Below the pieces are notes generated by a model that made no database searches, was not told the origin of the DNA, and saw only the letters and a program-made list of their open reading frames with translations. Source: SVTX01 sp051867975 (GTDB taxonomy: Bacteria; Bacillota; Clostridia; Oscillospirales; CAG-272). Taken from it: 23,831 nucleotides of DNA. Shown here in pieces: positions 15,532-23,543 of this stretch (the stretch's first letter is position 1; the number at the start of each line of letters is the position of its first letter). Made by a program: the position numbers and the translations under genes. The stretch lies in NCBI GenBank assembly GCA_051867975.1, contig JBJDZM010000109.1, positions 1 to 23,831 of the forward strand. The letters run 5' to 3'.

Positions 15532-15548
15532 AACAGGAGAAAAACAAT

Positions 15549-16097
15549 ATGGCACAAAATGATGAATTACGCGACGTGATGGGGACTGTCGCGCATATGA
15601 AAAAAAAGGGTACGCTCAAATTTCTTTTGATTGCGCTGGCGATAGGAGCTCTGCTTTTAATCCTCGGAAGCTTTGTTCTTCCGAATGTTGATAAGCCGGA
15701 GAAGGACGATACCGACTCTGACGGTGTCAAGCTTATCGGATTTTTTGAATACAAGGACATGCTCGAAAAAGAGATCGAGTCGTTATGTCTCGGAGTCGCG
15801 GGGGTAGAGCGTGTCGACGCGGTGGTCTTTTTTTGCGATGTCGGCGGCAGTATTTATGCTCAGAACACGCAGTCGGGAAATTCAAATAGCGAAAAGAGCG
15901 AATACGTAATCATCGGGAGCGGCTCAAACGCCCATGCGCTCTATCTCGGCGAGAGCCTTCCGAAGCTTTCGGGAATAGGTATCGTCTGCGACACGGGCGG
16001 AGACAGCCTCAAGCGAAACGAGCTTTTGGTCCTGCTCTCGTCAGCCTACGGTCTGCCTATGACGAGAATATATGTCAGCGAGGCAGGCGCATCATAA
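15549..16097 (+). CDS. spoIIIAG: Stage III sporulation protein AG (ring-forming channel subunit)
   Basis: This 182-residue protein has a short cytoplasmic start, one membrane helix (about 24-44, FLLIALAIGALLLILGSFVL) and an extracytoplasmic ring-building motif domain. In B. subtilis it forms a large oligomeric ring between the two membranes. The ATG at 15549 is preferred because AGGAG lies 9 nt before it; an in-frame ATG at 15528 overlapping the spoIIIAF stop would add seven residues and is the alternative. Confidence 0.94.
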   Translation: MAQNDELRDVMGTVAHMKKKGTLKFLLIALAIGALLLILGSFVLPNVDKPEKDDTDSDGVKLIGFFEYKDMLEKEIESLCLGVAGVERVDAVVFFCDVGGSIYAQNTQSGNSNSEKSEYVIIGSGSNAHALYLGESLPKLSGIGIVCDTGGDSLKRNELLVLLSSAYGLPMTRIYVSEAGAS

Positions 16098-16193
16098 ATA
16101 TTTTATTTTTGCCTGTCCCGAAGGTATAATAAGACGGACGGTAAAATATATTGTATCGTAAACAAAATTACATAACACGGAGGATACGCAGGT

Positions 16194-16781
16194 ATGTCTA
16201 TCAAAGAAAAACTTAAACCTATCAAGGACTTTTTCATGAAATCAGGCAAGAAAAATCTTATTATCGCATGTGCGGTAGTGCTTATCGGAGCGGCAGTATG
16301 GCTCAATTTCATTTTCTTCTCGGGCAAAAAGGATGATGGCTTTGATTACACGGGTAACAACGGCATGAGCGGTGAGCTTGACAACTCCAAAAATCCCACG
16401 AGCGGCAATACGAACGTAAGCACCGACACCGACAGCTATTTCACGACCGCGCAGGTCAGCCGTCAGAGAGCGAGAGACGAGGCTCTTGAAGTCCTCAACG
16501 CCGTGCTTGAAAACGCAAATGCCACCGAGCAGGTCAAGGCAGAGGCTGTTGCGGAGATAACGAAGATCTCTCTTGAGATGGAGCAGGAGGCTGATATCGA
16601 ATCTCTCCTTATCTCAAAGGGCTTTGAAAAGTGCGTTGCCGTCATCAACGGCGAGACCGCAAGCATCGTCGTCAAATGCTCCGAAAGACTCACGCCTGCA
16701 CAGCTGGCGCAGATAAACGCATCTGTATACGAGGTCGCAAGTATTGAGCCTGTAAATATCACGATAGTCGGAAGACAGTAA
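16194..16781 (+). CDS. spoIIIAH: Stage III sporulation protein AH (SpoIIQ-binding channel subunit)
   Basis: This 195-residue protein has one N-terminal membrane helix (about 22-43, IIACAVVLIGAAVWLNFIFF), a polar Gly/Asn/Ser linker, and a C-terminal ring-building domain. The YscJ-like region is around TAQVSRQRARDEALEVL to VVKCSERLTPAQLAQI. Its extracytoplasmic domain binds SpoIIQ from the forespore side. A 96-nt gap separates it from spoIIIAG and contains TATAAT (16125-16130) with only a poor -35, so a separate promoter is possible but weak. ATG 16194 follows GGAGG. Confidence 0.96.
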   Translation: MSIKEKLKPIKDFFMKSGKKNLIIACAVVLIGAAVWLNFIFFSGKKDDGFDYTGNNGMSGELDNSKNPTSGNTNVSTDTDSYFTTAQVSRQRARDEALEVLNAVLENANATEQVKAEAVAEITKISLEMEQEADIESLLISKGFEKCVAVINGETASIVVKCSERLTPAQLAQINASVYEVASIEPVNITIVGRQ

Positions 16782-16791
16782 ATATGCAAAA

Positions 16792-16825
16792 ACCGAGAGC
16801 TGTTTGGTGAAGCTCTCGGTTTTTT
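16792..16825 (+). terminator. Terminator of the spoIIIA operon
   Basis: ACCGAGAGCT (16792-16801) pairs perfectly with AGCTCTCGGT (16811-16820), followed by a T run to 16825. It lies 11 nt after the spoIIIAH stop codon. Confidence 0.93.
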
Positions 16826-16910
16826 GTCAGATATTTGCGAAAAAAGTGTGCATCCGAGAGACTTCGCGCATAGAATGTATCGAAGTAACATCAAGGAGGC
16901 ATCACTGTTT

Positions 16911-17987
16911 ATGCAAAATGAATTTTTTGCGGCGTCAAATTCGTCGCACGGATTTAAAAACTACTATCCCGAGGTCTTCGCGCCGTGCGACGTGCTTTAC
17001 ATAATCAAGGGCGGTCCCGGCACGGGTAAGAGTACATTTATGAAAAAATACGGACGGCTCGCCGAGTCGGAGGGTGCCAAGGTCGAGTATTATTACTGCT
17101 CGTCGGACCCGTCGTCTCTTGACGGCGTTTTGATATTCGGGCGTGAGCGCACCGTCGGAATCATTGACGGCACCGCACCTCACGTCAGCGAGCCTGAGCT
17201 GCCGGGTGTGCGCGAGGAGATAGTTAACCTCGGCGCATGCTGGGACGGGGAACTTTTGCGCAGACAAAAGAACGAGATCGTCGCTCTGTGTGAGCGGAAG
17301 AGTTCCGAGTACAAAAGTGCGTACAGATTTTTGCGCTCGGTAGGAAATTTGCGGGCGGTGAGCGACGGAATGGTGGAAGAGACTATCGATAGGGCAAAAA
17401 TGCGGTCGGCAATCTCGCGCCTTATAAAGGATATTCCCATCGGTAAGGCGCAAATAAGAACGTCGATAGTCGATTCGGTCTCGATGAGCGGAAGAGTCAG
17501 ATTTACAAGCTTTGAGGATAGCGCGGAAAAGCTTTATATCATAAGCGAATTTTACGGAGTAGGGGAGATGTTCCTCGACGAGCTTTACTCTTCGCTTGGA
17601 GAGCGCGAGGTAAAGCTGAGAGTATCCTTTGACCCGATCTGCCCCGAGCACGTTGACGGAATTCTTCTTGAAGGCGAAAAGATCGCATTTGTCACAGGCT
17701 CGGGACTTGAGGAAAAATACGAAATCGGCACTGCGCAAGAGGACGGCGAAGACATCGCCGATGAGGGACGCTCGGTTGAAGTCATTAATTCGAAACGCTT
17801 TGTGGACATGGAGAAATTACGCGAAATCCGCAACGAATTGCGTTACACCTTCCGTCTGGCGCAAAGCTCGCTTGACGGTGCGCTTCATTCACTGTCGAAG
17901 GCGAAGATTTATCATTTCCTGCTTGAAGATATTTACGGAAAGGCGATGGATTGGAAAAAACTTGAAAACATCAAGATCAACTTATAG
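16911..17987 (+). CDS. PRK06851-like P-loop ATPase with degenerate second domain
   Basis: This is a 358-residue protein of no known function. The first half has a clear P-loop, GGPGTGKST (34-42), followed by YYYCSSDPSSLDGVLI and GIIDGTAPH. The second half repeats the same order of blocks (LYIISEF..., then RVSFDPICPEHVDGILL and IAFVTGS), but the P-loop position holds SEFYGVGEMF with no Lys/Ser. It is thus a tandem duplication with one dead nucleotide site. The long helical insert (RRQKNEIVALCERKSSEYKSAYRFL) lies between the halves. Start: ATG 16911 with AAGGAGG 11 nt upstream, a long but usable spacing; frame-open sequence upstream runs into the spoIIIA terminator. It is transcribed alone, between two terminators. 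A CATAGAAT at 16869-16876 resembles a sigma-E -10, hinting at a sporulation link, but its -35 is unclear. Confidence 0.8.
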   Translation: MQNEFFAASNSSHGFKNYYPEVFAPCDVLYIIKGGPGTGKSTFMKKYGRLAESEGAKVEYYYCSSDPSSLDGVLIFGRERTVGIIDGTAPHVSEPELPGVREEIVNLGACWDGELLRRQKNEIVALCERKSSEYKSAYRFLRSVGNLRAVSDGMVEETIDRAKMRSAISRLIKDIPIGKAQIRTSIVDSVSMSGRVRFTSFEDSAEKLYIISEFYGVGEMFLDELYSSLGEREVKLRVSFDPICPEHVDGILLEGEKIAFVTGSGLEEKYEIGTAQEDGEDIADEGRSVEVINSKRFVDMEKLREIRNELRYTFRLAQSSLDGALHSLSKAKIYHFLLEDIYGKAMDWKKLENIKINL

Positions 17988-17993
17988 TGAAAA

Positions 17994-18023
17994 ATTTGGG
18001 CTGTCGCGTGCGACAGCCCAAAT
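17994..18023. terminator. Bidirectional terminator between convergent genes
   Basis: A 14-bp perfect inverted repeat (17994-18007 with 18010-18023, core GGGCTGTCGC/GCGACAGCCC) lies between the P-loop gene and fucI, which converge. A/T-rich flanks on both sides suit intrinsic termination. The core resembles that of the hairpin at 8492-8527. Confidence 0.85.
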
Positions 18024-18037
18024 GAATTTATGAGTTA

Positions 18038-19870
18038 TTATTTTTTAAACTGAGGTCCGAACGCTGCGCATGCGCGGTAGTCCTGACCTTCCTTGTCCAT
18101 TCCAAATGCGTTCCATACTGCGGGACGGAAGATGTCCTCGTCGGGTACGTTATGCATGCAAACGGGGATGCGGAGCATCGAGCAGAGAGTGATAAGATCT
18201 GCGCCGATGTGTCCGTAGGAAATAGCACCGTGGTTTGCGCCCCAATTGTTCATTACGTCATACGCGGTCTTGAAGGGACTGCCTTCCTTGCCGTCGCAAC
18301 GCGGTACGAACCATGTGCAAGGCCAGGTCGGATTCGTTCTCTCCATAAGAGCGTCCGAAACTTCGTCGGGAAGGTTAACAGACCAACCCTCTGCAATCTG
18401 GAGAACCGGACCGAGACCTTTTACGAGGTTGAGTCTTATCATAGTCATGGGCATCTCGGCACGAGTCGTGAAATGGCTGGAGAATCCGCCGCCGCGGAAG
18501 TTATCCTCGCCTGCCTCGCACCATACGGTGGCATCGGTCATCTTCTTGATGTCCTCGTCGGTGACTTCCCACCATCTCTTCATAACGGCGTTGCCGTTCT
18601 CGTCACGGCACTCACCGCAAGCATCAAGGCAAGCCGCACCGGAGTTGAGAAGGTGAATAATTCCTCCTGCCTCTGCCGCTTTTCCTTCAAACTCGTAGCC
18701 TGTGACTCTCTTCGTAGCCTCGGGCGACCAATATGTACGAACGTCCGCGAAGATCTGCGCGCGGTTTGTGAGCAATCTCATGAAGAGCATACCGAGACCG
18801 TTGAGAACGTCATTTTCGGTTGCAAGCGTGAACGGCTCACGTGCGCCCTCGTAGTCAAACGTAGAGGAGAGCAGAGCCTCGGGATAGTCGCAGTTCGGCC
18901 AGTGGTCTGTCCACTGTCTCTGTCCCTGGAATCCGCCTGCTATGGCGTTGTGACCCGATCTTTCTTCCTTAAACTGTTCGGGAAGCTTGTCGTTGCCCTT
19001 CATCAGATCCTTGATGATAAGGTACATCTTAACTGTGAATTCCCACTGCTTTTCCTTTTCCTCGGGAGTGAATTTGATGCGACGGGTCTCGCCCAGAAAT
19101 TCAACAGACTCGGGGTTGTCGTCACGACCCTCTTTGCAGTGTTCCTTCGTCCAGGCAAGCGCGCGTCTGTATTCTTCCTCGTCGTAGATGCCTTCTTCCA
19201 TACGGCGAAGTATCTCGACCTCGTCAACAGACTCAACTCTCATTCCGAGATAGTCCTCGATGAAATCCTGACTTATGATAGAGCCTGCAATTCCCATGCA
19301 CTGAGAGCCTATCTGCAGGTACGACTTGCCTCTCATAGTTGCAACTGCGACAGCCGCACGACCGAAGCGGAGCAATTTTTCCTTGACGTCCTCGGGAATT
19401 TCGTTGACCATGTCAACGTCCTGGACCTCGTGTCCGTAGATTCCGAATGCAGGCAGACCCTTCTGCGCGTGACCTGCCAAAACCGCAGCAAGGTATACAG
19501 CTCCCGGACGCTCGGTGCCGTTAAAGCCCCAGACACCCTTGATCGTATTGGGATCCATGTCCATAGTCTCCGAGCCGTAGCACCAGCAGGGAGTGACAGA
19601 CAGAGTGATGTCAACACCCTCACGTCTGAACTTGTCAGCGCAAGCCGCAGCCTCGGGAACACGTCCGATGCTTGTGTCTGCGATAACTACCTTTACGTGC
19701 TCACCGTTTGAGTAATAAAGGTTTTCTTCAAAAAGCTTCTTTGCCGCATTTGCAAGAGCCAAGGTCTGTGCTTCAAGGCTTTCACGAAGCTGCATGGGAC
19801 CGCGTCTGCCGTCGATGCAGGGGCGAATGCCTATTACGGGATACGAACCGACGTATTCTGAGTTTGCCAT
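18038..19870 (-). CDS. fucI: L-fucose isomerase
   Basis: Converts L-fucose to L-fuculose (also D-arabinose to D-ribulose) with a Mn2+ cofactor, in the cytoplasm. The 610-residue product aligns along its whole length with E. coli FucI (591): IGIRPCIDGRRG, PCWCYGSETMDMDP, WGFNGTERPGAVYLAA, GFQGQRQWTD, and RIPVCMHN near the C-terminus. Metal-binding and catalytic residues are present: E352 (ATEND), D376 (FADVRTYW) and H547 (GANHG), corresponding to E337, D361 and H528. AGGAGG lies before ATG 19870. No fuculokinase or aldolase is adjacent, so the rest of the pathway must be elsewhere. Upstream are a TATAAT box and direct repeats suited to the divergent AraC-type regulator, pointing to sugar-induced expression. 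Confidence 0.96.
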   Translation of the reverse strand: MANSEYVGSYPVIGIRPCIDGRRGPMQLRESLEAQTLALANAAKKLFEENLYYSNGEHVKVVIADTSIGRVPEAAACADKFRREGVDITLSVTPCWCYGSETMDMDPNTIKGVWGFNGTERPGAVYLAAVLAGHAQKGLPAFGIYGHEVQDVDMVNEIPEDVKEKLLRFGRAAVAVATMRGKSYLQIGSQCMGIAGSIISQDFIEDYLGMRVESVDEVEILRRMEEGIYDEEEYRRALAWTKEHCKEGRDDNPESVEFLGETRRIKFTPEEKEKQWEFTVKMYLIIKDLMKGNDKLPEQFKEERSGHNAIAGGFQGQRQWTDHWPNCDYPEALLSSTFDYEGAREPFTLATENDVLNGLGMLFMRLLTNRAQIFADVRTYWSPEATKRVTGYEFEGKAAEAGGIIHLLNSGAACLDACGECRDENGNAVMKRWWEVTDEDIKKMTDATVWCEAGEDNFRGGGFSSHFTTRAEMPMTMIRLNLVKGLGPVLQIAEGWSVNLPDEVSDALMERTNPTWPCTWFVPRCDGKEGSPFKTAYDVMNNWGANHGAISYGHIGADLITLCSMLRIPVCMHNVPDEDIFRPAVWNAFGMDKEGQDYRACAAFGPQFKK

Positions 19871-19928
19871 AATTTTTCCTCCTAAAAAATTTTTTGTTTT
19901 TCAGCACATTTTCTTCTGTACCACTTGA

Positions 19929-19957
19929 ATTATAATTCATTTTATGGTAAAATACTT
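19929..19957 (-). promoter_or_regulatory. fucI promoter with poor -35 (activator-dependent)
   Basis: On the minus strand a perfect TATAAT (19934-19929) has no recognisable -35 box 17 bp upstream (19957-19952). The predicted start is near 19922. The missing -35 lies directly against the proximal direct repeat, typical of a promoter needing an activator. Confidence 0.6.
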
Positions 19958-19986
19958 GCACAATACAGTATTATTTTTGCACAATA
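19956..19986. promoter_or_regulatory. Two direct repeats, candidate AraC-type binding sites
   Basis: TTGCACAATA occurs at 19956-19965 and again at 19977-19986, identical over 10 bp, with starts 21 bp apart (two helical turns). They lie between fucI and the divergent AraC-family gene, the nearer one abutting the fucI -35 region. Binding by that regulator is inferred. Confidence 0.7.
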
Positions 19987-20014
19987 GTAATATTTCGTCA
20001 TTTTGGAGGCAAAA

Positions 20015-20857
20015 ATGAGATTTTTGGAGTACAGAGAACAAAAGAAACACGGCTCGCAGTCCTTTCCGTTGCAATACTATTATGTTGACAAAATGCATCC
20101 GCAGTACACAATGCCCTTGCATTGGCATGACGAATTTGAGTTTATAAGGGTAAAGAAGGGAAGGCTCAGACTGTTTCTGAACAATGAGCCGCTTATAGGC
20201 GAGCCGGGTGCGGTGTTTTTTGTGTCGCCAGGCACACTGCACCGCGCGGAGCCGATTGACTGCATATATGAGTGCGCGGTTTTTGATGCAAAACTGATAA
20301 CGGGATACAATGTGTCGAAAATGTCGCGATACATACGCCCGATTATTACGGGTGACGTTGAAATTGACGCGGTGTGTTCGTCCGCAAAGGACACGGTCGA
20401 CGAACTTTTTTCTTCGATTTCGGTTGAAAGAGATTATTACGAGCTATACGCGGTCTCATTGCTTGTCAAGATATTTTATGAACTTTACAGCTCCGACTGC
20501 GTCAAGGAGAGCAGGAAGAAAAGCAAACTTTATACACACAGACGCGCGCAGATGATATTGCTTCTTGAAAAGATCGGGAAAGAATACACGGGAAAGATTT
20601 CTTTTTCCGAGCTTGCGGAAACGTCGGGGATAAACGAAAAATATTTTTTCAAGATCTTCAAAGAGTTTACGGGTCAGACTCCTACGGAATATATCAACTG
20701 TATGCGAGTTGACCGCGCGTGCCACGAGATGACGGTAAATGGGCTTAGCGTTACCGATGCGGCATACGAGGCAGGCTTTAACGAGCTTAGTTATTTTTCA
20801 AGAGTTTTCAAGCGCTATAAGGGCATGACCCCCGGCGAATACAAAAGACGAACTTGA
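20015..20857 (+). CDS. AraC family transcriptional regulator with cupin sensor domain
   Basis: This 280-residue protein has an N-terminal cupin-like sugar-sensing domain (PLHWHDEFEFIRVKKG, then GEPGAVFFVSPGTLHRAEP) and a C-terminal pair of helix-turn-helices (about 178-280). The latter has ISFSELAETSGINEKYFFKIFKE and the family signature around AAYEAGFNELSYFSRVFKRYKGMTPGEY. The ATG at 20015 sits behind GGAGG; a TTG at 20003 would overlap that site. It is divergent from fucI and the two share a 144-nt region with direct repeats, so it is probably the activator of fucI responding to fucose or fuculose (inference). It ends at a strong terminator. Confidence 0.95.
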   Translation: MRFLEYREQKKHGSQSFPLQYYYVDKMHPQYTMPLHWHDEFEFIRVKKGRLRLFLNNEPLIGEPGAVFFVSPGTLHRAEPIDCIYECAVFDAKLITGYNVSKMSRYIRPIITGDVEIDAVCSSAKDTVDELFSSISVERDYYELYAVSLLVKIFYELYSSDCVKESRKKSKLYTHRRAQMILLLEKIGKEYTGKISFSELAETSGINEKYFFKIFKEFTGQTPTEYINCMRVDRACHEMTVNGLSVTDAAYEAGFNELSYFSRVFKRYKGMTPGEYKRRT

Positions 20858-20892
20858 CGGTTTTGGTTAATATCAACAGTATTAGGTAAAAC

Positions 20893-20927
20893 AATACCCT
20901 GCAAAATTGCTTCTGCAGGGTATTTTT
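20893..20927 (+). terminator. Terminator of the AraC-family gene
   Basis: AATACCCTGCA (20893-20903) pairs perfectly with TGCAGGGTATT (20914-20924), followed by T-rich sequence. It lies between the regulator and the oppositely directed recombinase. Confidence 0.92.
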
Positions 20928-20946
20928 CTGTTTAGTTTGCTTTGTG

Positions 20947-22695
20947 TTACATGGCAATTTGCCTTTTAACACATATTTCAAGGTTTAAATCAGCCTTTGA
21001 TAGCTGCCTGTGTTGTGGCAAACAAAGGGAGGAAACTTTCGCCGTGTTCTGCCTTTTGCCCTCAATGCCTAATGTTTTCGGCGGTTTATCGGGTGAAAAG
21101 CGTAAATACCAATCAAACCCATCCTTGTGAGCAACGATTTTTTCAACGAATGCTCTTATAACATCTTCGGGAATATCCTCATTATCGGCTGGGTGTACTG
21201 ATTGTTCTAAATAATATTTTAGAATCGTGATTTTTTCCGCATGGGTGGCATCTTCAACTTCCACTTCTTTTGGCTGCAAATCACTTAATTCTTTTTCAAG
21301 GATAGCGAGTCTGTTTTCAATTTCTTCCTTTTTCATTTTGAAAACTTCTCGTGTGATTTCTCCGTCTGCCCTCATCTCAATGAGGTTGTGCAAACGTTTA
21401 TTTAGTTTTTCTTTTTCATCTTGTTTTTGTGTAATTATTTTTGAGTTATCTTCTTGTACTTCCACATCATCAATGTGTCTTTCTAACATTGATTCGGCTA
21501 ATGCAAGAACTTGTGCGGTATCTTTTAAATACTCACGGAATATATGTTTCGCCATCATCTGAAACTTCCACCCTGCAATCATAGGAACTTCGCAAATACC
21601 TTCAAGGTCTAACCCTTTGTTTGTTCTCGTTCTGACCGTGCCAGTGCGAATAGAAGAATAGCATTGATAGCCATATTGTTTTTTATCTCCGTCTTTGTGC
21701 CAGACTTTACGATTGAATCTATGACCGCATTCACAGATAAGCAATTCAGTCCACACATCGCCAGGCTGTTTTTCGCCCCGTGTTCTGCGTTTACCGCTTT
21801 CATTATTGGGAAGAATTTTTCTTCTGCCTTCCATCATTTTTTGAACTCTTTCAAATTCTTCCTCTGTAACAATAGGCTCGTGAGAACCCTTTACTTTGGT
21901 TAATTCGATTTCTCCGAAATTACGGATTTTTCTTTGTTCCAAATAGTCAGGAGTGTATTCTTTATGATATGTGATTATACCACAATAAAATGTATTTTGC
22001 AAGATTTTTGAGATATTGCTTTCGTGCCAATTTGATTTTCCGGTGGAAGTCAATCTTCCGGCTTGTTCAAGTCTAAACTTGATAGCACGAATGCCGACAC
22101 CATCAAGGTAATCATCGAAAATTATTCTAACTGTTTTTGCTTGTTCGGGATTGATGACAAGGTTTTTGCCAACCCTATCATATCCGAGTATGTTTCCGTT
22201 GCCGTAAAATACGCCATTATCCATAGACGTTTGCTGACCGCTTTTAACTCTAATAGAGGTTTTGCGGCTTTCGTCTTGGGCGAGTGTAGCCATAATAGTG
22301 AGGCGCAATTCGCCATCACCGTCAAATGTTTTAATATTATCGTTAATGAAGAATACCTCTACACCGTGTTTTTTAAGTGTTCTGGTGTATTCAAGAGTAT
22401 CTACCGTATTTCGAGCAAATCTTGAAACTTCTCTCGTGAGAATCAAATCAAATTCTCCGTAATTAGCATCTTCAATCATCTGCATGAATTGAGGTCTTTT
22501 GTGGGCAGAAGTGCCGGTGATACCCTCATCAACGTACATTCTAATTACAGTCCATTCTGGGTGTTGTGCTAATATCGGTTTGTACCAATCTTTTTGATTC
22601 TCTAATGCTGATAATTGTGCCTCGTGTTCGGTTGATACACGAGCATAAACCACGACATTCCTTTTTCGAGCAGGGTTGTTTAAATCATAATACAT
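20947..22695 (-). CDS. Large serine recombinase (site-specific integrase/transposon resolvase family)
   Basis: This 582-residue enzyme cuts and rejoins DNA through a serine-DNA bond to insert or excise the element. It has an N-terminal catalytic domain (about 12-150) with nucleophile S21 in YARVST and the conserved R88, R92 and R95 (TREVSRFARN). A recombinase domain follows (about 170-290, NILGYDRVGKNLVINPEQAKTV), then a zinc-ribbon region (CECGHRF, with further Cys in GYQCYSS and GICEVP). A long coiled coil (about 410-480) and a C-terminal tail complete it. GAGGTAGG lies before ATG 22695. It is 30 nt downstream of a 53-codon gene, probably the same transcript. Its end sits at the boundary of the element. 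Length and layout match recombinases of Clostridial mobile elements. Confidence 0.95.
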   Translation of the reverse strand: MYYDLNNPARKRNVVVYARVSTEHEAQLSALENQKDWYKPILAQHPEWTVIRMYVDEGITGTSAHKRPQFMQMIEDANYGEFDLILTREVSRFARNTVDTLEYTRTLKKHGVEVFFINDNIKTFDGDGELRLTIMATLAQDESRKTSIRVKSGQQTSMDNGVFYGNGNILGYDRVGKNLVINPEQAKTVRIIFDDYLDGVGIRAIKFRLEQAGRLTSTGKSNWHESNISKILQNTFYCGIITYHKEYTPDYLEQRKIRNFGEIELTKVKGSHEPIVTEEEFERVQKMMEGRRKILPNNESGKRRTRGEKQPGDVWTELLICECGHRFNRKVWHKDGDKKQYGYQCYSSIRTGTVRTRTNKGLDLEGICEVPMIAGWKFQMMAKHIFREYLKDTAQVLALAESMLERHIDDVEVQEDNSKIITQKQDEKEKLNKRLHNLIEMRADGEITREVFKMKKEEIENRLAILEKELSDLQPKEVEVEDATHAEKITILKYYLEQSVHPADNEDIPEDVIRAFVEKIVAHKDGFDWYLRFSPDKPPKTLGIEGKRQNTAKVSSLCLPQHRQLSKADLNLEICVKRQIAM

Positions 22696-22725
22696 ATTTC
22701 CTACCTCGTTTTCCTCACTTTGTTA

Positions 22726-22887
22726 TCAAGTATAACACTTAAAGGCGGAAATGTCAATAGAATCTCTATAATCCGCTAAAATATTTTTAAAAATGTGCTG
22801 TTTAATTTTGCCGGCTTTAAAAAGATGTTCGATAAGTTTTAATGCCGCAAAAGTTGTATTATATTCTTCTTTGGTTAATTTCTTCAA
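22726..22887 (-). CDS. Small protein (53 aa, TTG start) upstream of the recombinase
   Basis: This short gene begins with TTG at 22887, placed 6 nt after a perfect AAGGAG. It codes for a Lys-rich, mostly helical protein (LTKEEYNTTFAALKLIEHLF, then AGKIKQHIFKNILADYRDS). It has no Pro or Gly except in the turn AGK, which suggests two helices. It ends 30 nt before the recombinase start, so both are likely made from one message. Small proteins of similar form accompany serine recombinases in other Clostridial elements as I recall, but no function is known to me. It could be a recombination directionality factor or a regulator (speculative). Confidence 0.65.
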   Translation of the reverse strand: MKKLTKEEYNTTFAALKLIEHLFKAGKIKQHIFKNILADYRDSIDISAFKCYT

Positions 22888-22908
22888 TCTTTTCTCCTTA
22901 TATCAAAA

Positions 22909-22936
22909 CAAGAGCCATGTGTTAAGATGGCTCTTG
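22909..22936 (-). terminator. Terminator after the 167-aa hypothetical gene
   Basis: CAAGAGCCAT (22909-22918) pairs perfectly with ATGGCTCTTG (22927-22936) over an 8-nt loop. In the leftward direction TTTTGATA follows. It starts 4 nt after the stop codon of the gene at 22941 and separates it from the recombinase operon. Confidence 0.8.
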
Positions 22937-22940
22937 GTAA

Positions 22941-23444
22941 TTAGTAATTTATATAATAGGAATATACGTTTTCATCGGTTTTGTTTTTACGTTGAAAAGG
23001 ACAATTCATTTCTTTGAAAATCCCTTTTAACAAGTAATAAAAAGTAAATTCTGCATTTGGAAAACCAAAATAATTGTTTAGAGACTTGCAAAATTCAACA
23101 TTTGTATCATCTAATATTTCAATATATTTAGTGGTATTTGAATTATCGTAAAATATGATTCCACTGATTTTGCTACCATCTCTGACGATGTATGTTCCAA
23201 TAGAATCGTTGCTTCCAGAATACACATCTTTGATTAAAGGCACAATTACATTTTCACTTTTTGATGTTACTTGTGCAATTCTCGTAAGTTGCAATTTTGT
23301 TTTAGAAAATCCATTTCCTTTAATTTCTTTGCCGTATTCAAACAATCTCAACCCAATACATCCTGATTCAAATTCATCATCTTGGAAGGTTAGTTGAACA
23401 TTGTATTTAGAAATATCAAGTCTAAAAATTTCATATTGTGTCAT
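22941..23444 (-). CDS. Hypothetical protein (167 aa), element cargo
   Basis: Not recognised. A soluble, acidic-to-neutral protein with no membrane segment or signal. The first half is rich in beta-type residues (YNVQLTFQDDEFESGCIGLRL, NVIVPLIKDVYSG, GTYIVRDGSKISGIIFYD). The C-terminal third is aromatic and helical (CKSLNNYFGFPNAEFTFYYLLKGIF) and ends in Tyr/Asn (SYYINY). AGAGG lies 9 nt before ATG 23444. It is bounded by a terminator on each side, so it is a single-gene unit. The low-complexity AT-rich codon use matches the recombinase and differs from the chromosomal genes. A role in defence, immunity or element maintenance is possible but nothing in the sequence shows it. Confidence 0.75.
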   Translation of the reverse strand: MTQYEIFRLDISKYNVQLTFQDDEFESGCIGLRLFEYGKEIKGNGFSKTKLQLTRIAQVTSKSENVIVPLIKDVYSGSNDSIGTYIVRDGSKISGIIFYDNSNTTKYIEILDDTNVEFCKSLNNYFGFPNAEFTFYYLLKGIFKEMNCPFQRKNKTDENVYSYYINY

Positions 23445-23470
23445 TTGTCTTTACCTCTCTATAAAATAAA

Positions 23471-23504
23471 AAGGACTACCCTGTGATAAAATAGAGTAGT
23501 CCTT
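23471..23504 (-). terminator. Terminator after the right-edge hypothetical gene
   Basis: AAGGACTAC (23471-23479) pairs with GTAGTCCTT (23496-23504), extended by a further AG/CT pair. In the leftward direction TTTATTTTAT follows. It also lies just upstream of the 167-aa gene, whose own promoter is not evident. Confidence 0.8.
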
Positions 23505-23543
23505 GTAGTTTAAGTTTTGAATATGATGGATATTGTGCTAATT

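Noticed and set aside
18152..19711. Long open frame (about 519 codons) on the plus strand opposite fucI
   Set aside because: It lies wholly antisense to a full-length, well conserved fucI, has no family features, and has no ribosome binding site. It is a shadow caused by codon bias.
20858..20946. Attachment-site core for the serine recombinase element
   Set aside because: Without the other end of the element no duplicated core can be recognised. The strong inverted repeat here is a normal terminator of the AraC-family gene.
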